Position numbers and translations under genes: made by a program
The notes under the pieces: model-generated
What the model was told of the DNA's origin: nothing
The model's database searches: none
What the model saw: only the letters and a program-made list of their open reading frames with translations
In this document: positions 9,863 to 24,519 of the stretch, piece after piece
Layout of the letters: every line of letters starts with the position of its first letter
Numbering within the stretch: the stretch's first letter is position 1
From: Adiantum capillus-veneris
Taxonomy: Eukaryota > Streptophyta > Polypodiopsida > Polypodiales > Pteridaceae
DNA length: 64,000 bases
Direction: 5' to 3'
NCBI GenBank assembly: GCA_014529385.2
Contig: CM043960.1
Location: forward strand, 118,552,043 to 118,616,042

Positions 9863-12339
9863 TTACCCCCCCCCTTGGAGAAGTGTTTTCGTCCGCGAAA
9901 ACACAAGTGATGGTATCTTCATAAGAACACTAATGTTTTCTACCGTAACATCCCTCATGGATCCAATGGTTCATTTGAGCGAAACCCGGTTCAGTAGGAG
10001 GTTCAATGAAACCAAGAGTAACATCTTGGTTTTCTACATTGTTGTCCATTTGTAACCATCTGATGGTACCGGTTCCTATCCAAACATAGTATGTAGACTC
10101 CATTTACAACACTCATGAGCGTGGTAAACGAGTTTATCACAACAAAGATGTACCAAAAAGAGTACCTCTTGTCACTTTCCATGAAAGTAACTTGCTGACA
10201 TAACTCATCAGCCAAGTATAAGTCCTTGACTTGTTCCCAAATTTCATCACCAGTAAACAACCCCACCCTAACGAGTGTTCAAGGTTGAGAACCTGAGTTA
10301 TACATGAAGAGACTACGCCTAGTCGCAAACATGCTTTAACTTATAGTAAGCAAACTCTAAGTAGAGCAATAAATGCTTACTGATTGGATCGCTTGGTGCT
10401 AACGTACACACTTTGCATATTATTCACCACCAGATTACACTTTGTAATTTGCATATCCCCTTGGATAACTAACAGTACTGAGGTGATCTCATAGAGATAC
10501 TGCACATACAGTGCAAAAATGCTTCATAAGCAACAACTGGATGAATACGCATGCCGTTCCAAATCAGCTTTTGCTAAACACTAGGGCCCATAACACCTAG
10601 TGTGCATGCATTTAGCAAAAAACAAATCCGAACCTGTATATCCATGGTGATCCTTGCCAATACTTATGGCAAATGTGATGCACCTAGCACACATTAAAAA
10701 GGAATGTAAATAGGTCTAAAAAGAAACTAAATACTTTCAGTTGCAATCTTGTGTCAGCCTTGCTGAAACGTCTGACCCATAATAGAAGGTGAAACATGGA
10801 TCACTTCTAGGTACCAACAATGAAACTTTTTCATTAACAACTTAGAGCCTTGCTATATGTATAAACAACCATCTGTAATGTTGTTTAGTAGTACTTGTAC
10901 GTGAACAAGTCATTCTAAGTATCTGATAATTTTTTTGGCCACTAAAATTGCTCCTGATACGTCGTGCTGAAAATGGTCTAGAAACAGATTTGACCAGCAC
11001 CTAGTTGGACTTTGTCGTGACACATAATTGAAATAATGGCGCCAGTGTCAGTCCAAAGACTCATATTCTCCACATGTGGAATATGTCTCATGTGAGGATG
11101 TATAAAAAAGAACATTCGTCAAGTACAAGATGTACTTGTGTGTGGAGGTAACTCTAAACACTCTGCGACAAGAGTGAGAGGGACCCTCATTCATTGTCCA
11201 CACTGTCTAAACTGAACTCCTTGAGTTCCTAGACCATGTTGTATCCCATGTGACAACATGTGCCAAATTGAACCCTACAAGTAGGTTCGTAACACCATAA
11301 GGCAGAAAGATAGATTGCACATTGGGCCCAAAATACTTTGTGTCGACATGCCCTTGGCATGGCTCTGTAACATTCAAGCGTACTTATACGTCTTGAAAAA
11401 CCAAGCAAAGCATACTAAAAATGGAATAACACCAAACCAATAGATGCGTACCTAGAGATTTGAACGTAATGTTCACTTACCCGTATTCAAACGAAGAGGA
11501 GCACGTCCCCTACCTGAAAAAACAAACAGCATTGCACTGGGAACCCTGGGTGTTGCCTTTGTAATCCAAGCCCTTGGATTAGAATCTACGTAGTCAAACC
11601 CTTGGTAAGACTCTTTGTAGAAACTGCTCAACTAGCAGATAAAGGTAACCAACATAGTCAACCGTGGACATAATGATTGGAATCAACTTGAAAAGTGTGT
11701 TGGTCCGCTACCGTGTGGTAGATTGCGGAATTCTTTCCTTGAAAGTATAACTGGGAGAGATCAACTGTGATCCTCAATGCAGATCAAACTATGATCCTTA
11801 ATGCCTATGGGGTGATGTAGCAATTACCCGCCAGGTCTTACCCCAAAACAGTATGTCCATAGACACTCCATAGTGCTATAGAGAGAGCAGGAGACCCACA
11901 CAAGTGAATTTTCGAGCTCTTATGGACAGCCATGTTGTCGCAACTGATTGCTGCATCTATACTTTCTTGTAGAGATCAGCTGTGTTGTGAGTTGAAGATT
12001 ATCAAAAACTCAACTTGAGTGTCGCACTGAAAACATGTAGTGCAAAAATGACACCCTAAACATCCGTAATGACAAGACTCTTGCTTGTCCATTAACCCCC
12101 TTGTGATTGAATATTCTACTTAATATTATAAAGCTACACTAGTCGCAACACCATGCTCAAGTTCTAAGTATTGAACTTGTGGTAACTTTGAGAGTTGATG
12201 CTGCATCATTAGTTACCTTTGCTCAAGATTTAAAAGTTAAGAAAGTTCTTCCTGACTCATGATTCATACTCATGATAGTTTTGAAATGAAAGATTCTGTG
12301 CATGTCAATTTCTCTATGGGAGAGATAGAGAGAAAAATG

Positions 12340-12344
<5 letters not shown>
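9863..12344. other. No recognised gene; possibly the interior of the minus-strand short-LTR element
   Basis: The first about 60 bases are the polypurine tract and pol-tail-like sequence of the minus element. A minus-strand 88-codon frame at 10003-10266 contains GDEIWEQVKDLYLADELC and a hydrophobic run, but I cannot assign it. The remainder up to 12340 has no coding signal that I can support. Confidence 0.4.
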
Positions 12345-12383
<39 letters not shown>

Positions 12384-12510
12384 GGGAGAGAGAGGATGTT
12401 GATTTTACAGTTCTAGACGTTGAAATATTTAGGGAAGATTTGCAATTTTGAATGGATTCGCGGTTGGAGTTTAATGATGAGGCCTTGTGCCTTGGTCTGG
12501 GAACCATCAA
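12345..12510 (+). repeat. (GA)n plus adjoining 115 bp unit, copy 1
   Basis: A GA run (12345-12378) and its flank are followed by a block with GATGTTGATTTTACAG and GATGAGGCCTTGTGCC, ending at ACCATCAACT. The same order recurs at 12787-13020. Confidence 0.8.
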
Positions 12511-12753
12511 CTAAAGAATTTAATCCTCTTTTTCGATGTTTGTTCTCCTTACAGCTTACCACGAGCTCTTGTTGTGGATCCTTAATCCTAATCCAATGTC
12601 TTCTATTTTGGTTGGGGCTCTTCCCCTTGGGATTGCTATGATTTAATATTTTGAGGGTATTACCTCGGCGATTTTCAACCTTGTGTTTGGGTTTTCAGAC
12701 GTCACGGTGTACTTTTATGTGACAATTTTCAATTAATGGGAACCAAAACACCT

Positions 12754-13020
<267 letters not shown>

Positions 13021-15917
13021 AGACTTCCCTACCCACAACCACATCCCAAGTGAAAGGAAGGTACCATTACAGTCATAGTTATAGAGAAAAAACTTCTCTA
13101 TCCTCATCAAGCTCCAAAGTGAAAGGAAGGAACCATTACATGTACACAGATAAAGAGCAGACTTCCTATTGTGAATTGGAGCCCAAGAACAACATAACAT
13201 TACATCCGTGCACCATTTAATTTGGAAGAAACAAAGGATACTTTATTCATTGAATGTACTGGAAATTCTAAGGTCCCTATGTATCAAAGGGAATGTTATT
13301 GTAAACAGCCTCATATACATCATGGAACATCATAAACAAGTTGTGGCCGATTCTCTCCATGGGGAACGTGATAGCTCTCACAAGGTGTGATAACATATAG
13401 ACTTTGGGCTTCCAGTGCAATAGCTTGTACTCTTGCGGATTTTGAGATCGCTACTTATACCAAATTCCCTTGACCACATAAGATCCTCGCAGGCAATAAT
13501 TGCCCCCAGCATCGGTAATTGGAGACTCGATCCATGTCTTCTCTCTCATGCACTTCAACAAATAGAAGTCCACAAGCTCTTCATTGTCTGCACTTGCAGA
13601 TACAACAAAGTTATCATCTACATGCAGAACATCTATTAGGGCATCATAATGTCCTTCATAGTCTGGATTGTCTGTTTCTTCCTCCACCTCAAAGTCATTC
13701 ATGGGCTCGATCTAAATGTACTCCCAAGACCCCACATGCACTGAATTGGAGCATCTCCTCCGAAGACCGTGCATACATGCACAACAAACACATGATAGTG
13801 TCCTACTTTTCAGAGCTCTCCCATTTGTCAGCAAATAACCAGATATGCAATGAATGCTTCGCGCATTAGGGACAACCTTACAATCCCATGTCTGACTTTG
13901 ATCGACCTCATCTAACTTGATCTCCTAAAACACCCACGATCGTGGTCTTTGATGGATAAGAAGCCTCTACGCATGTAGACATGGTCTCCCTCAAGAATGC
14001 TGCAACTTCATGTGCACATTGGAATTTTACTCCATTTGGCTCAATTGCTCATGAGTGAGATGACGTTTGATGATAGCCCCTGCTCCATCATGCTCACCTT
14101 TTCTGTTACTGCGTGCATTTTGAGAACCCCGGTTTTGGTTAAAATTGTACATATGGGCTTGAGATAGACTTTCATTAGAGTATTTGGACATGTTCTTTTG
14201 GGCTTTTATGATTGCTTTTGCAAGCACATGTACATGCATGGCAAGTCACTAACATAGCACCAGCTGTCCGGTTATTGTAAGTACCCGTAAGTGAGCTTTT
14301 GGAAGTGAGACTTGTATATAACTAAAACTCATTTACAAACTTATAAAAGTTCAGCCAAAGTTCAAAAAATTGCAGGTTTTAGCTCATTGTTCCTCCTTGA
14401 TGGTTACTGATGTAGTTTTTTGCCTCGCCTTGCCTGCTCTATGCATAGTCGTGTCCGAACAGCTCTCTGTTCGCGTCAATTTTGCATGTAGCGGCGTGTA
14501 GATTCAATTTTGTTCATCTTCAGCTTCTTGCCAATTATATTTCAATATTTCTTCCGAGCTTTAAAGTGCCCCAATTAGAGTTGTTCTCTTCAGGTTACGA
14601 CTAGTTCTCTGCAGGGTTATGACTATGGTAGCCTAATGGCAAATTGTGTGCAGACAGATCGGGAGGGCACGTATCTACGAATGGTGGAATTCACGTTGAA
14701 GTTTGTGATGTTCTATTGTGAAAGGGGAGGCTCTTATCTTCATATGCATTGGTCGGTGTGTGCTGTAAATCCGTGCTTTGACAAGGTTTTTCTCCTATGT
14801 GCTATGGTCCTTTGGGTGGGCGTGTGCTGGCAAATTCCCAAGGGAGCATATGCCTTTTTGTTGGGGTTTACTAAGAGTGTTTTTGGTATACATTTCGGTG
14901 CTGAGGTTGAAGTTTTGAACGCTCTTGGGCTATTTAGCTATAGAGGTGTCCCACTTTTTATTTTGCCCAACACAATGACCTGATCCTGAAAATTTCCATG
15001 TCATATCAGCCCCTGTTAGAGTGCCATACCTAGCAACAAAGTAAAATGTCCTCCTAGCTTTGAATCGAGAGGCCATGCCATCCGAACACACCTAATGTTC
15101 TTGGACTGCTATGCTAAGTTGTTGCAACCACTGGTGATGTAGGATGAAACAATGCTGAACAAAAAGAATATCATGAGTCTTGTCATCTGATATATAGAAG
15201 TAATAATATTTTTGGACTACTCCTACAATGCAGGAATATATGTGATGTGGAAAAATATAGTGACCTGATCAGAGTACCAGTGCATTGTTTGAATCTCGTT
15301 CTGCTCTTTGAACGTGTAGTTCTTTGCAAAGTCCACTAGAAACAATACCGTAGTTTCTGGAAAAACTACAAGACGCTCTTTGAATTGGTTAGCCTACCAT
15401 CTATACACAAAGTTATGCTGGATATACTTCTTCAAGTGATCCCTAAACAAAACCAGAAGCTCTTTGCTGTTCATTTTCTTGAGTGAAAGGACTCTCCTCT
15501 TCTTCTTTTTACCGGCATCTGTTTGTCCAACTTTGACATCCTCGAATAGCTTGATTGTCACGATGCATCCTGTCTGTGATTCTTCCCTTGGGCATTTAGG
15601 CATTTTTTATGGGACACAAATAGAGCATTTTCCCATTAAACATTTTTTAATGTGATGGCTGACACTTTCAGACTTCGGACACATAACAATTTCCATAGTA
15701 CTGTTATACTGCTGTAGGTTTGAGCACATGCATTGCACTTGTCAGTGGCCCCACAAAGTTTACATTGGCAAGTACAATTGACATAATGCAAGCCAATAGA
15801 ACCTTTCCCTCTTTGGTAGAACCTTTCCTTATCTGGTTTAATGCATCTCTCCAAAAAGACATATGGACATGTGTTATGCACATCAACACGTGTACCTATC
15901 CTTAAGTTTGCCGACAA
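13021..15917 (-). pseudogene. Decayed minus-strand gene, transposase-like
   Basis: Several minus-strand segments, in consistent order, look like one broken protein. First is a Cys-rich patch (CTCQCKLCG...KCNAC, 15726-15776). A segment with IKLFEDVKVGQ and GKKKKRR follows, then KKYIQHNFVYRW (about 15395-15430). Then comes a hydrophobic strand leading to VDFAKNY (about 15316-15336) and NEIQTMHW. Much further on (13451-13702) comes DFYLLKC...GGNYCLRGSYVVKGIWYK. A strand ending in an Asp followed by a zinc-rich N terminus is typical of DDE-type transposases, and I recall VMDFAENY-type motifs in uncharacterised repeat proteins. The family name is not established. Frameshifts and stops are frequent, and the middle (13870-15230) is not readable. 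Confidence 0.4.
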
Positions 15918-16139
15918 AGTATAGCTTCATTTTCTCAAAAGTTTGTTGCCCAATCTTCACATTTGGATGGGCTCTTTGAAACCGAAGGAGGAATTCTACC
16001 TGTAGACATGCAAACCTTTCGATTTTGCATCCATATGAGCACCGTTTAAGTTGTCAACCTATTTCTATCATGCACTTGATTGTACCTGTGTATAGCCTAG
16101 CTAGCTTAAGTATATTTGATGGAAACCATGCACTTCAAA
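15918..16139. other. No feature seen
   Basis: Short non-coding stretch between the decayed minus-strand gene and the palindrome cluster. Confidence 0.4.
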
Positions 16140-16185
16140 ATACCATCCCTAATACAGGAAGCTAGTAGGTGTCATGCAATCTATA

Positions 16186-16700
16186 GGTAGCTACCGCATA
16201 GGCATCCATGCCTCACCACACTAGCCTCTTGGATGAGCTCTTTTTGAGGTTGCCATCGCCTATGGGGTAGCTACCTGTATGATCCGCTAATGGACTAGTC
16301 TCATGCACTTGCCCACCACACAACAACCAACCAAAAATGAAGATAGAGTGGTAGCTACCTGACTATAATCTTCAACCAATAGCAAGTTGAACCGTAGGGG
16401 ATAGCTACCATGTATAGAACGTAGCAAGGGATTGGTCACGCCCTACCTTGGGAGGATGCAAACCAAATGGGTAGCTTCCTAAACCATAATTGTGGTGCTC
16501 TCAAGAAAGATTGAAATCCATGTTATGTAGCCACCTCATGAGCACACCCCACCACAAATATGGGATAGCTACCAAGAAAGGTACTTACAAAAGGTAGCTA
16601 CCGAGGACATACTAGTCATGTGAAAAGGGAAAATAGCCACCTCTTGACTTGAATTGCTACGTTGTACTCAAACCCCACCAGATGGGAAAACCTAGCTACC
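16186..16700. repeat. Cluster of GGTAGCTACC palindromes
   Basis: The perfect palindrome GGTAGCTACC occurs at 16186, 16266, 16350 and 16593. The one-base variants GATAGCTACC (16400, 16564) and CCTAGCTACC (16691) and decayed forms such as GGTAGCTTCC lie between. Spacing is irregular, unlike the regular array of the same core at 24079-24196. Confidence 0.85.
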
Positions 16701-16784
16701 AAACCAGCAAATTTTTACTACAAGAAACACTATAACTACCATCCTGGATGCATATTAGTAAGTAGCTACACTCAATAGAGCAAG

Positions 16785-17225
16785 GCAAACAAAATGTTGC
16801 ACTTGGAAATGCCTTGGTCAATGTAGGGCAATTGTTGAGTTTGGAAATGCTTTGATAACTATGAATGCCAAATGTTGTGATTTGGAATGACTTGGTTGAT
16901 ATGCATGCCGAATGTAGTGCACTTGAGAAAGCATACAAATTGCTTGAAGAGATCGATGTGCAAAATATTATGTCTTGGAGTACATTGATTGTGGCCTATG
17001 CTTAGCATGTAAGTGGCAAGGAAGCCTTGGATGTTGTGCTTGGCATTATTTTGGTCGATATGTGGTGCACTTCAAAAAGTAAAAATAGTGCTTGAGAAGC
17101 TCGTTGTCTGAAATGTTGCCCCTTGGGGTACATTGATTGCGGGGGATATGCCCAATATGGAAGTGGCAAGAATTATTTGGATGTTAAGCTTGGAAATTCT
17201 TTAATCATTATTTATGGCATTCAAA
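16785..17225 (+). pseudogene. PPR protein fragment (PLS-type), decayed
   Basis: The plus strand, read across frames, shows the signature of plant pentatricopeptide repeats. There is LGNALV near 16797. Next come a related Leu-Val-Asp-Met block and SALEKAYKLLEEI at about 16917-16950, NIMSWSTLIVAYA at 16958-17005, SGKEALD, and a second GYAQYGSGK near 17140-17175. The blocks repeat out of phase, with stops and indels, so the gene is dead. PPR proteins bind RNA in plastids or mitochondria. Which subclass (E/DYW) cannot be told because the C-terminal domain is absent. Confidence 0.68.
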
Positions 17226-18239
17226 CTACTACACAAAGGGGCCTATGGGCAAACTTTTCCACTATATGGTGGGAAATATGTAAAAAGGTCTTGCAATGTG
17301 AAATCAAGAGGAAGAAAACCCAAAACGATCAAACACCTAGCAAGCAAGGGGGGATGACGACAATGCTTCCTGAAGGAAGGGGATGGTGAGCATTAGAAGG
17401 GTTTTTTCTTTTTGTTGAAGGAGCACAAGAGACAAACAGGGAAGAAAGTCTACATAAGAGGGCAGTTATCCCCATCCAAATATTTTCTAGAAGCCAACAT
17501 GCAAAAAACATCATTATTTGCAGCCATAGTAGATCTATGCAACTAGTGTAGAATTGCCTTTGGATAGAAAAATTGAACAAAACCAATGTGTGCCTTTATA
17601 GCACCTGTTGTAACAAATCTTCCATTGTCAAAAAAATCACACAAAAGAATAAAAGTACTTGTCTTGCATTGGCTATGAAAATAGAGGTTATGTTGCCTAG
17701 AAAACACTCACAAAATATCACCTCAATCTAAAAATAATCCATAAGTGTGTTGGCAACCTTGCCTAGAATTCCATTGATACTAATTGGTGGATATAAGGTC
17801 GCAAGAGTGCACACAAAATGGAGGAGAAGAAGGAGGAGGTTTAGGGCACAAAACACAAAAATTATTATCATGGTGTGTGTTTTTTTTAGTTCCAACCTCA
17901 CAATTGTGAATGGATGTAATAAATTCTCTAAAAGAAATGTACAAAGCAACCTCAAGCTTGTGTCAAGCCTTGAGGAAACACGAGATACATCAAGTAGCCT
18001 ACAAGGCCCCAAACAGAGGTGAACCACTACCCATGATTCCATACCTTTATAATTATTTTTTTATCATAACGACGCTAACTACCCTATTCTACTCATTCGA
18101 GTTCTTCCTTTTACCAATGGCAATTACTTCTCTGGTTTCCTAGATAGCCTATGTGAAGCTAGTTGTTGATAATTTTCTTTTGAAAACTTGATGGTTCATG
18201 GCCTTCCAAACTTGCTCAAAGTAATAGAATCTTACATTT
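17226..18239. other. No recognised gene
   Basis: Only short open frames on both strands. A TTTTTTT and AT-rich composition dominates. I see no domain. Confidence 0.4.
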
Positions 18240-19905
18240 TGTGCACAGATTACAGTGCTTCATTTTTCACCACCTTCCCTCCTAAAAACATAATGTTCTT
18301 GAAGAACCCTAGCTTTTAGGTCTTTTGAATCCATTTTCAAATCTTCCTTGCTAGGCCACAAATAATTGGGCACTCCTTGAATAAGTGTGGGAGGTCCTCA
18401 CTTGCAGTTTTGCACCTCAAGTTGAGCCAATACCTATGGTTTGAAACTTTACGCATGTGGGAAGTGTTCCCCATGGTACCTTCCACAAAAAATCTTCATT
18501 AAAAGTGGCCATTGTGGAATCCAAATGTTATACACTATCACCACCCATCTAGATTTCATGAATTTCTTTCCCCACTACTTGTTAAGGGGGAAGAACCAAT
18601 CAATCATGATCAATAGAATGTGGTAGACATCCTTGGCTTGCGGTTTAAAGAAATGTCTATTTTTGGGTCACCACCAGGCTTTCCACTTGAACTTGAATTC
18701 GCATATAGGTAGCGTAGTTTTCAAACCCTTCAACAACTTTATTAATCAACATTCTTTTGGTACCATTAAGGTGGAGCTAGGTTGCTAGTTGACCTATTCC
18801 TTCCCAGCTCCTCCGGTTGTTGCTGTCCCAAAAAAGGGCCGATTGTCTAAGTCCTTTGTTATTGACATTTACAAAAATTTCTCTCCAAGATGGGTTCAAT
18901 AAGATGCTTTCTACTTTAGAGAGCCAAGGGGAATGGAGTTTTGAAAATACCTCGTTAGCTCTCCCCACTCCCAAATTCTCTGTAACTCTAATACACTTTT
19001 GTATCAACTCGCCTTTGTGCCACCTATTCTTAGGTTGGCCCACTAAGGGGCTAGCAATTTATCATGCACCTAAAGCTCTTTACACTGGCCACCTTCATAG
19101 AATATTTTTGCCCTATCATTCATGTCTTTTGCCATAATATCACATGCTTGGTCTTGGTTTGTGATTGCAGCCACAAATTTAGCAATCTAGGCCTCTACAT
19201 GGATAGCCGAGTTGAGGATCTTGATACCACCTTTCTACATTGTTCTAGCGACAGACTTGCATTTGGTCCACTACTAGGGCATCAAAACTTTGGTGTTGTT
19301 TTTCAATAAATATCTTTTCATCGGTTTTACAAATTCTTTCGAGTTGTATTTGGATAACTTGAGGAGTGGACCGGTAGAAGCTATGTATGGAAGCATAAAC
19401 AAATTAATCACTTTTCTCCTTCTCGGGAAGGGAAGCACCACATATTCCCACCTTTGCATTTTGTTCCTTATCAGATCTAAAACCCACTTAAATATTTGCT
19501 TGTGCATTACGTTGACCCCTAGTGGCGCTCCCACATGATGGAATATCTTTCCTTTTGAAACCATCTCTCCACTCCACATGGATCGAATAAATCATTTTTT
19601 GAAAGTGAAATTAGTGTTTATTTTTCAATATTACACTTCGATATCGAGGCTATGGAAAAAGTTTGCACAATCTGCAGAGCCTTCCTAATTATTTGAGAGC
19701 AAGCTTTCAGGAAGAGAAGGGAGTCATCCATGAAGAGCTTCGCTAGACTTTGGTCGTTGTTTGCCAAGGTCAGCCCTTGAATCTCCCCTCTCTGAAGTAG
19801 GCCAACACGTGCTATGTAGCATAACTTGAAGAGGACTATAAGGGACGTGCTCTTTGTAAAATGCAATGACATAAATTTTGCACAAAAGGACAAAATTGCA
19901 TGCAG
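18240..19905 (-). pseudogene. LINE reverse transcriptase fragment, minus strand
   Basis: Read on the minus strand from right to left: RGEIQGLTL followed by the catalytic box LFMDDSLLFL (19715-19737), the F-x-DD form common in plant LINEs. A thumb-like segment then contains HVGAPLGVN and WEYVVLPFPRRRKVI. Next is a segment with GELIQKCIRVTENL. Finally, near 18350-18435, a zinc motif reads CKTASEDLPHLFKECP, the usual zf-RVT C terminus. Several frameshifts separate the parts. The N-terminal RT and endonuclease are missing; the right end is cut by a Copia LTR at about 19910. This is a different LINE from the one at position 1, judging by its zinc motif. Confidence 0.75.
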
Positions 19906-19909
19906 AGTA

Positions 19910-20119
19910 CTACCAATGATGTGTGTGAACACACTTAGGACCATCATGGCACTTTTTACCTCACTAGGAGGTTCCCCCCCGTGCATTGTATATACAGAGT
20001 CACATAGAGCTAGCTTAACTTTCTATTTGTGCACTAAGAAAGACTCTCTCTATTGTGCGACTTGAGCTTCTTCATCTTCTCCGAATTAAGTGTGCATCTC
20101 TGCAACCCTAATTCCAACA
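19910..20119 (+). mobile_element. Copia LTR, same family as Copia-A
   Basis: Shares ATGTGTGTGAACACAC, TTAGGACC, GTGCATTGTATATAC and the end CTGCAACCCTAATTCCAACA with the LTRs at 31910, 36697 and (reversed) 45093. Its 5' end has a short deletion (TACCAATGATG). It inserted into the LINE. Confidence 0.85.
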
Positions 20120-20120
20120 A

Positions 20121-20133
20121 TTGGTACCAGAGC
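20121..20133 (+). promoter_or_regulatory. Primer binding site variant
   Basis: TTGGTACCAGAGC directly after the LTR, a one-base variant of the initiator-Met primer site. Confidence 0.75.
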
Positions 20134-20793
20134 AAGTTGCGTCCTCCCAGGCATAGTGGCCAACACCCCCCCTGCTCACTTTCTCCCAATTGGGTGATCT
20201 TTGGTGAGCATCCACATGTCGAGTAATACTTTGGGCTAGCTCATAGAACTTGGTGTGCTTAGAATTTTGATTCAGGCTCATTTTGGCCTCCATTTCCACT
20301 ACGGTAACACTATTTTACATTGAGAGCTAAAATTTTGTGGTTAGAACTTCTTGATATCAATTGACTAGATTGAGAATATGAGAAAATGTTATATTCTTAG
20401 TAATTTTTTGTTTTCCCCCAAAGATCACTAGAATTTGAGATGAAATCATTAATTATTAGTGGAAGAAACTATCCATTAAGAGTATAAGCTTGAAGAATCA
20501 AATAACAAGTAGCAAGTTGTCTACCATCAACTAATCGATGTGGTGGAGATGTCTCTGAAAAAGAGTATCACACCTTACAAAACTATCCCCCTTGTGCAAG
20601 CAACTTCCAAATATTTGAACCTGAAATTTTAATGTGCAAAATTCTATAGGTGAAGTTATAATCAATCTTTACTGCAAATGATTCAAAGATTGTGATGGCA
20701 CATCTAAAGTGAAAGTGGACTCATCTCTTGGAAGCACTAAGCATAATTTTTTCAAAGTGGATGATGCGGAAGTGTAGAGCAATGAGAGAATGC

Positions 20794-20795
<2 letters not shown>
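20134..20795 (+). mobile_element. Leader remnant of the Copia-A family, then an unassigned tail
   Basis: Up to about 20355 the sequence parallels the Copia-A leader (32152-32380): AAGTTGCRTCCTCCC, CTCACTTTCTCC and GGCTCATTT blocks in order. No gag survives. The last 60 bases before the GA tract (20735-20795), read on the minus strand, resemble the LTR end at 7600-7650 after its CT tract. Confidence 0.55.

Positions 20796-20878
<83 letters not shown>
20796..20878 (+). repeat. (GA)n microsatellite, about 83 bp
   Basis: Pure GA run abutting the TG start of the 142 bp LTR. Confidence 0.97.
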
Positions 20879-20880
<2 letters not shown>

Positions 20881-21020
20881 TCAAGACAAGGGTAGGACCA
20901 GTCACGGCCAAGGGCCAGGATGGACATGCAGTCAAGGGGGTCCCTATATTTAGTAGGCCAAGGGTCTATATAGGGCATGGCTGGGTGGAGATTAGCATGT
21001 TCAGTCCCCATGCCCTTTCA
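20879..21020 (+). mobile_element. Short LTR (142 bp), 5' LTR
   Basis: TGTCAAGACAAGG to ATGCCCTTTCA, same length as the reversed copy at 9721-9862 with four differences. It contains a TATATAG box at about 20972. The primer site follows one base later, so this is a 5' LTR. No matching 3' LTR lies downstream in the window. Confidence 0.8.
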
Positions 21021-21021
21021 C

Positions 21022-21033
21022 TGGTATCAGAGC
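21022..21033 (+). promoter_or_regulatory. Primer binding site (initiator-Met tRNA)
   Basis: Exact TGGTATCAGAGC one base after the short LTR. Confidence 0.92.
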
Positions 21034-21129
21034 TCAGGGAAGGAGGTGAGAGCGGAGGAAGGGGAAGGACTCTCTCTCTTTGGCCTCTCTCCCTCTGTCT
21101 CGCTCGTTCATGAAGAATCATGGAGAAGA

Positions 21130-24078
<2,949 letters not shown>

Positions 24079-24196
24079 GGTAGCTACCATGAGGAAAAGG
24101 TAGCTACCACGCAGAAAACAGATAGCTACCATGCAAAAAATAGATAGTTGCCATGCAAAAAATAGATAGCTACCATTCATAAACAAGTAGCTACCA
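24079..24196. repeat. 22 bp tandem array built on GRTAGCTACC
   Basis: Six units start at 24079, 24099, 24121, 24143, 24165 and 24187, with periods of 20, 22, 22, 22 and 22. The unit is roughly GATAGCTACCATGCAAAAAA. The core is the same palindrome clustered at 16186-16700. Confidence 0.9.
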
Positions 24197-24519
24197 TATA
24201 GAAATAAACATCACCATACAACAAGATTTATATTGGTGGCATTTGCAAGGAGTCTCCAACATAGTTGACTAAGCTTTAAAAATTGCAACTCAACTACAAA
24301 TGACTTGAAGTACTGCGTATCAATTTCCCAACAAAATCACAAATGCCAAGAAGTTCAGATATCCATTTTAGTATGAATTGAGTTATAGATTCAAGAAGGC
24401 TGATATAAATAGGCCAATGATACAAAAAGGGGGTTATCAACTCCCATTGGCTGTTTACACATGTACATAGGCCCAAACCTAAACTAGTTCTCTTATGACC
24501 GAGTCACTTTTCTCTATGA
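24197..24519. other. No feature seen
   Basis: Non-coding stretch between the 22 bp array and the phosphatase-like pseudogene. Confidence 0.4.

Noticed and set aside
10003-10266. Minus-strand 88-codon frame as a membrane protein gene
   Set aside because: One hydrophobic stretch in a short frame, adjacent to a retroelement tail, with no recognised homology.
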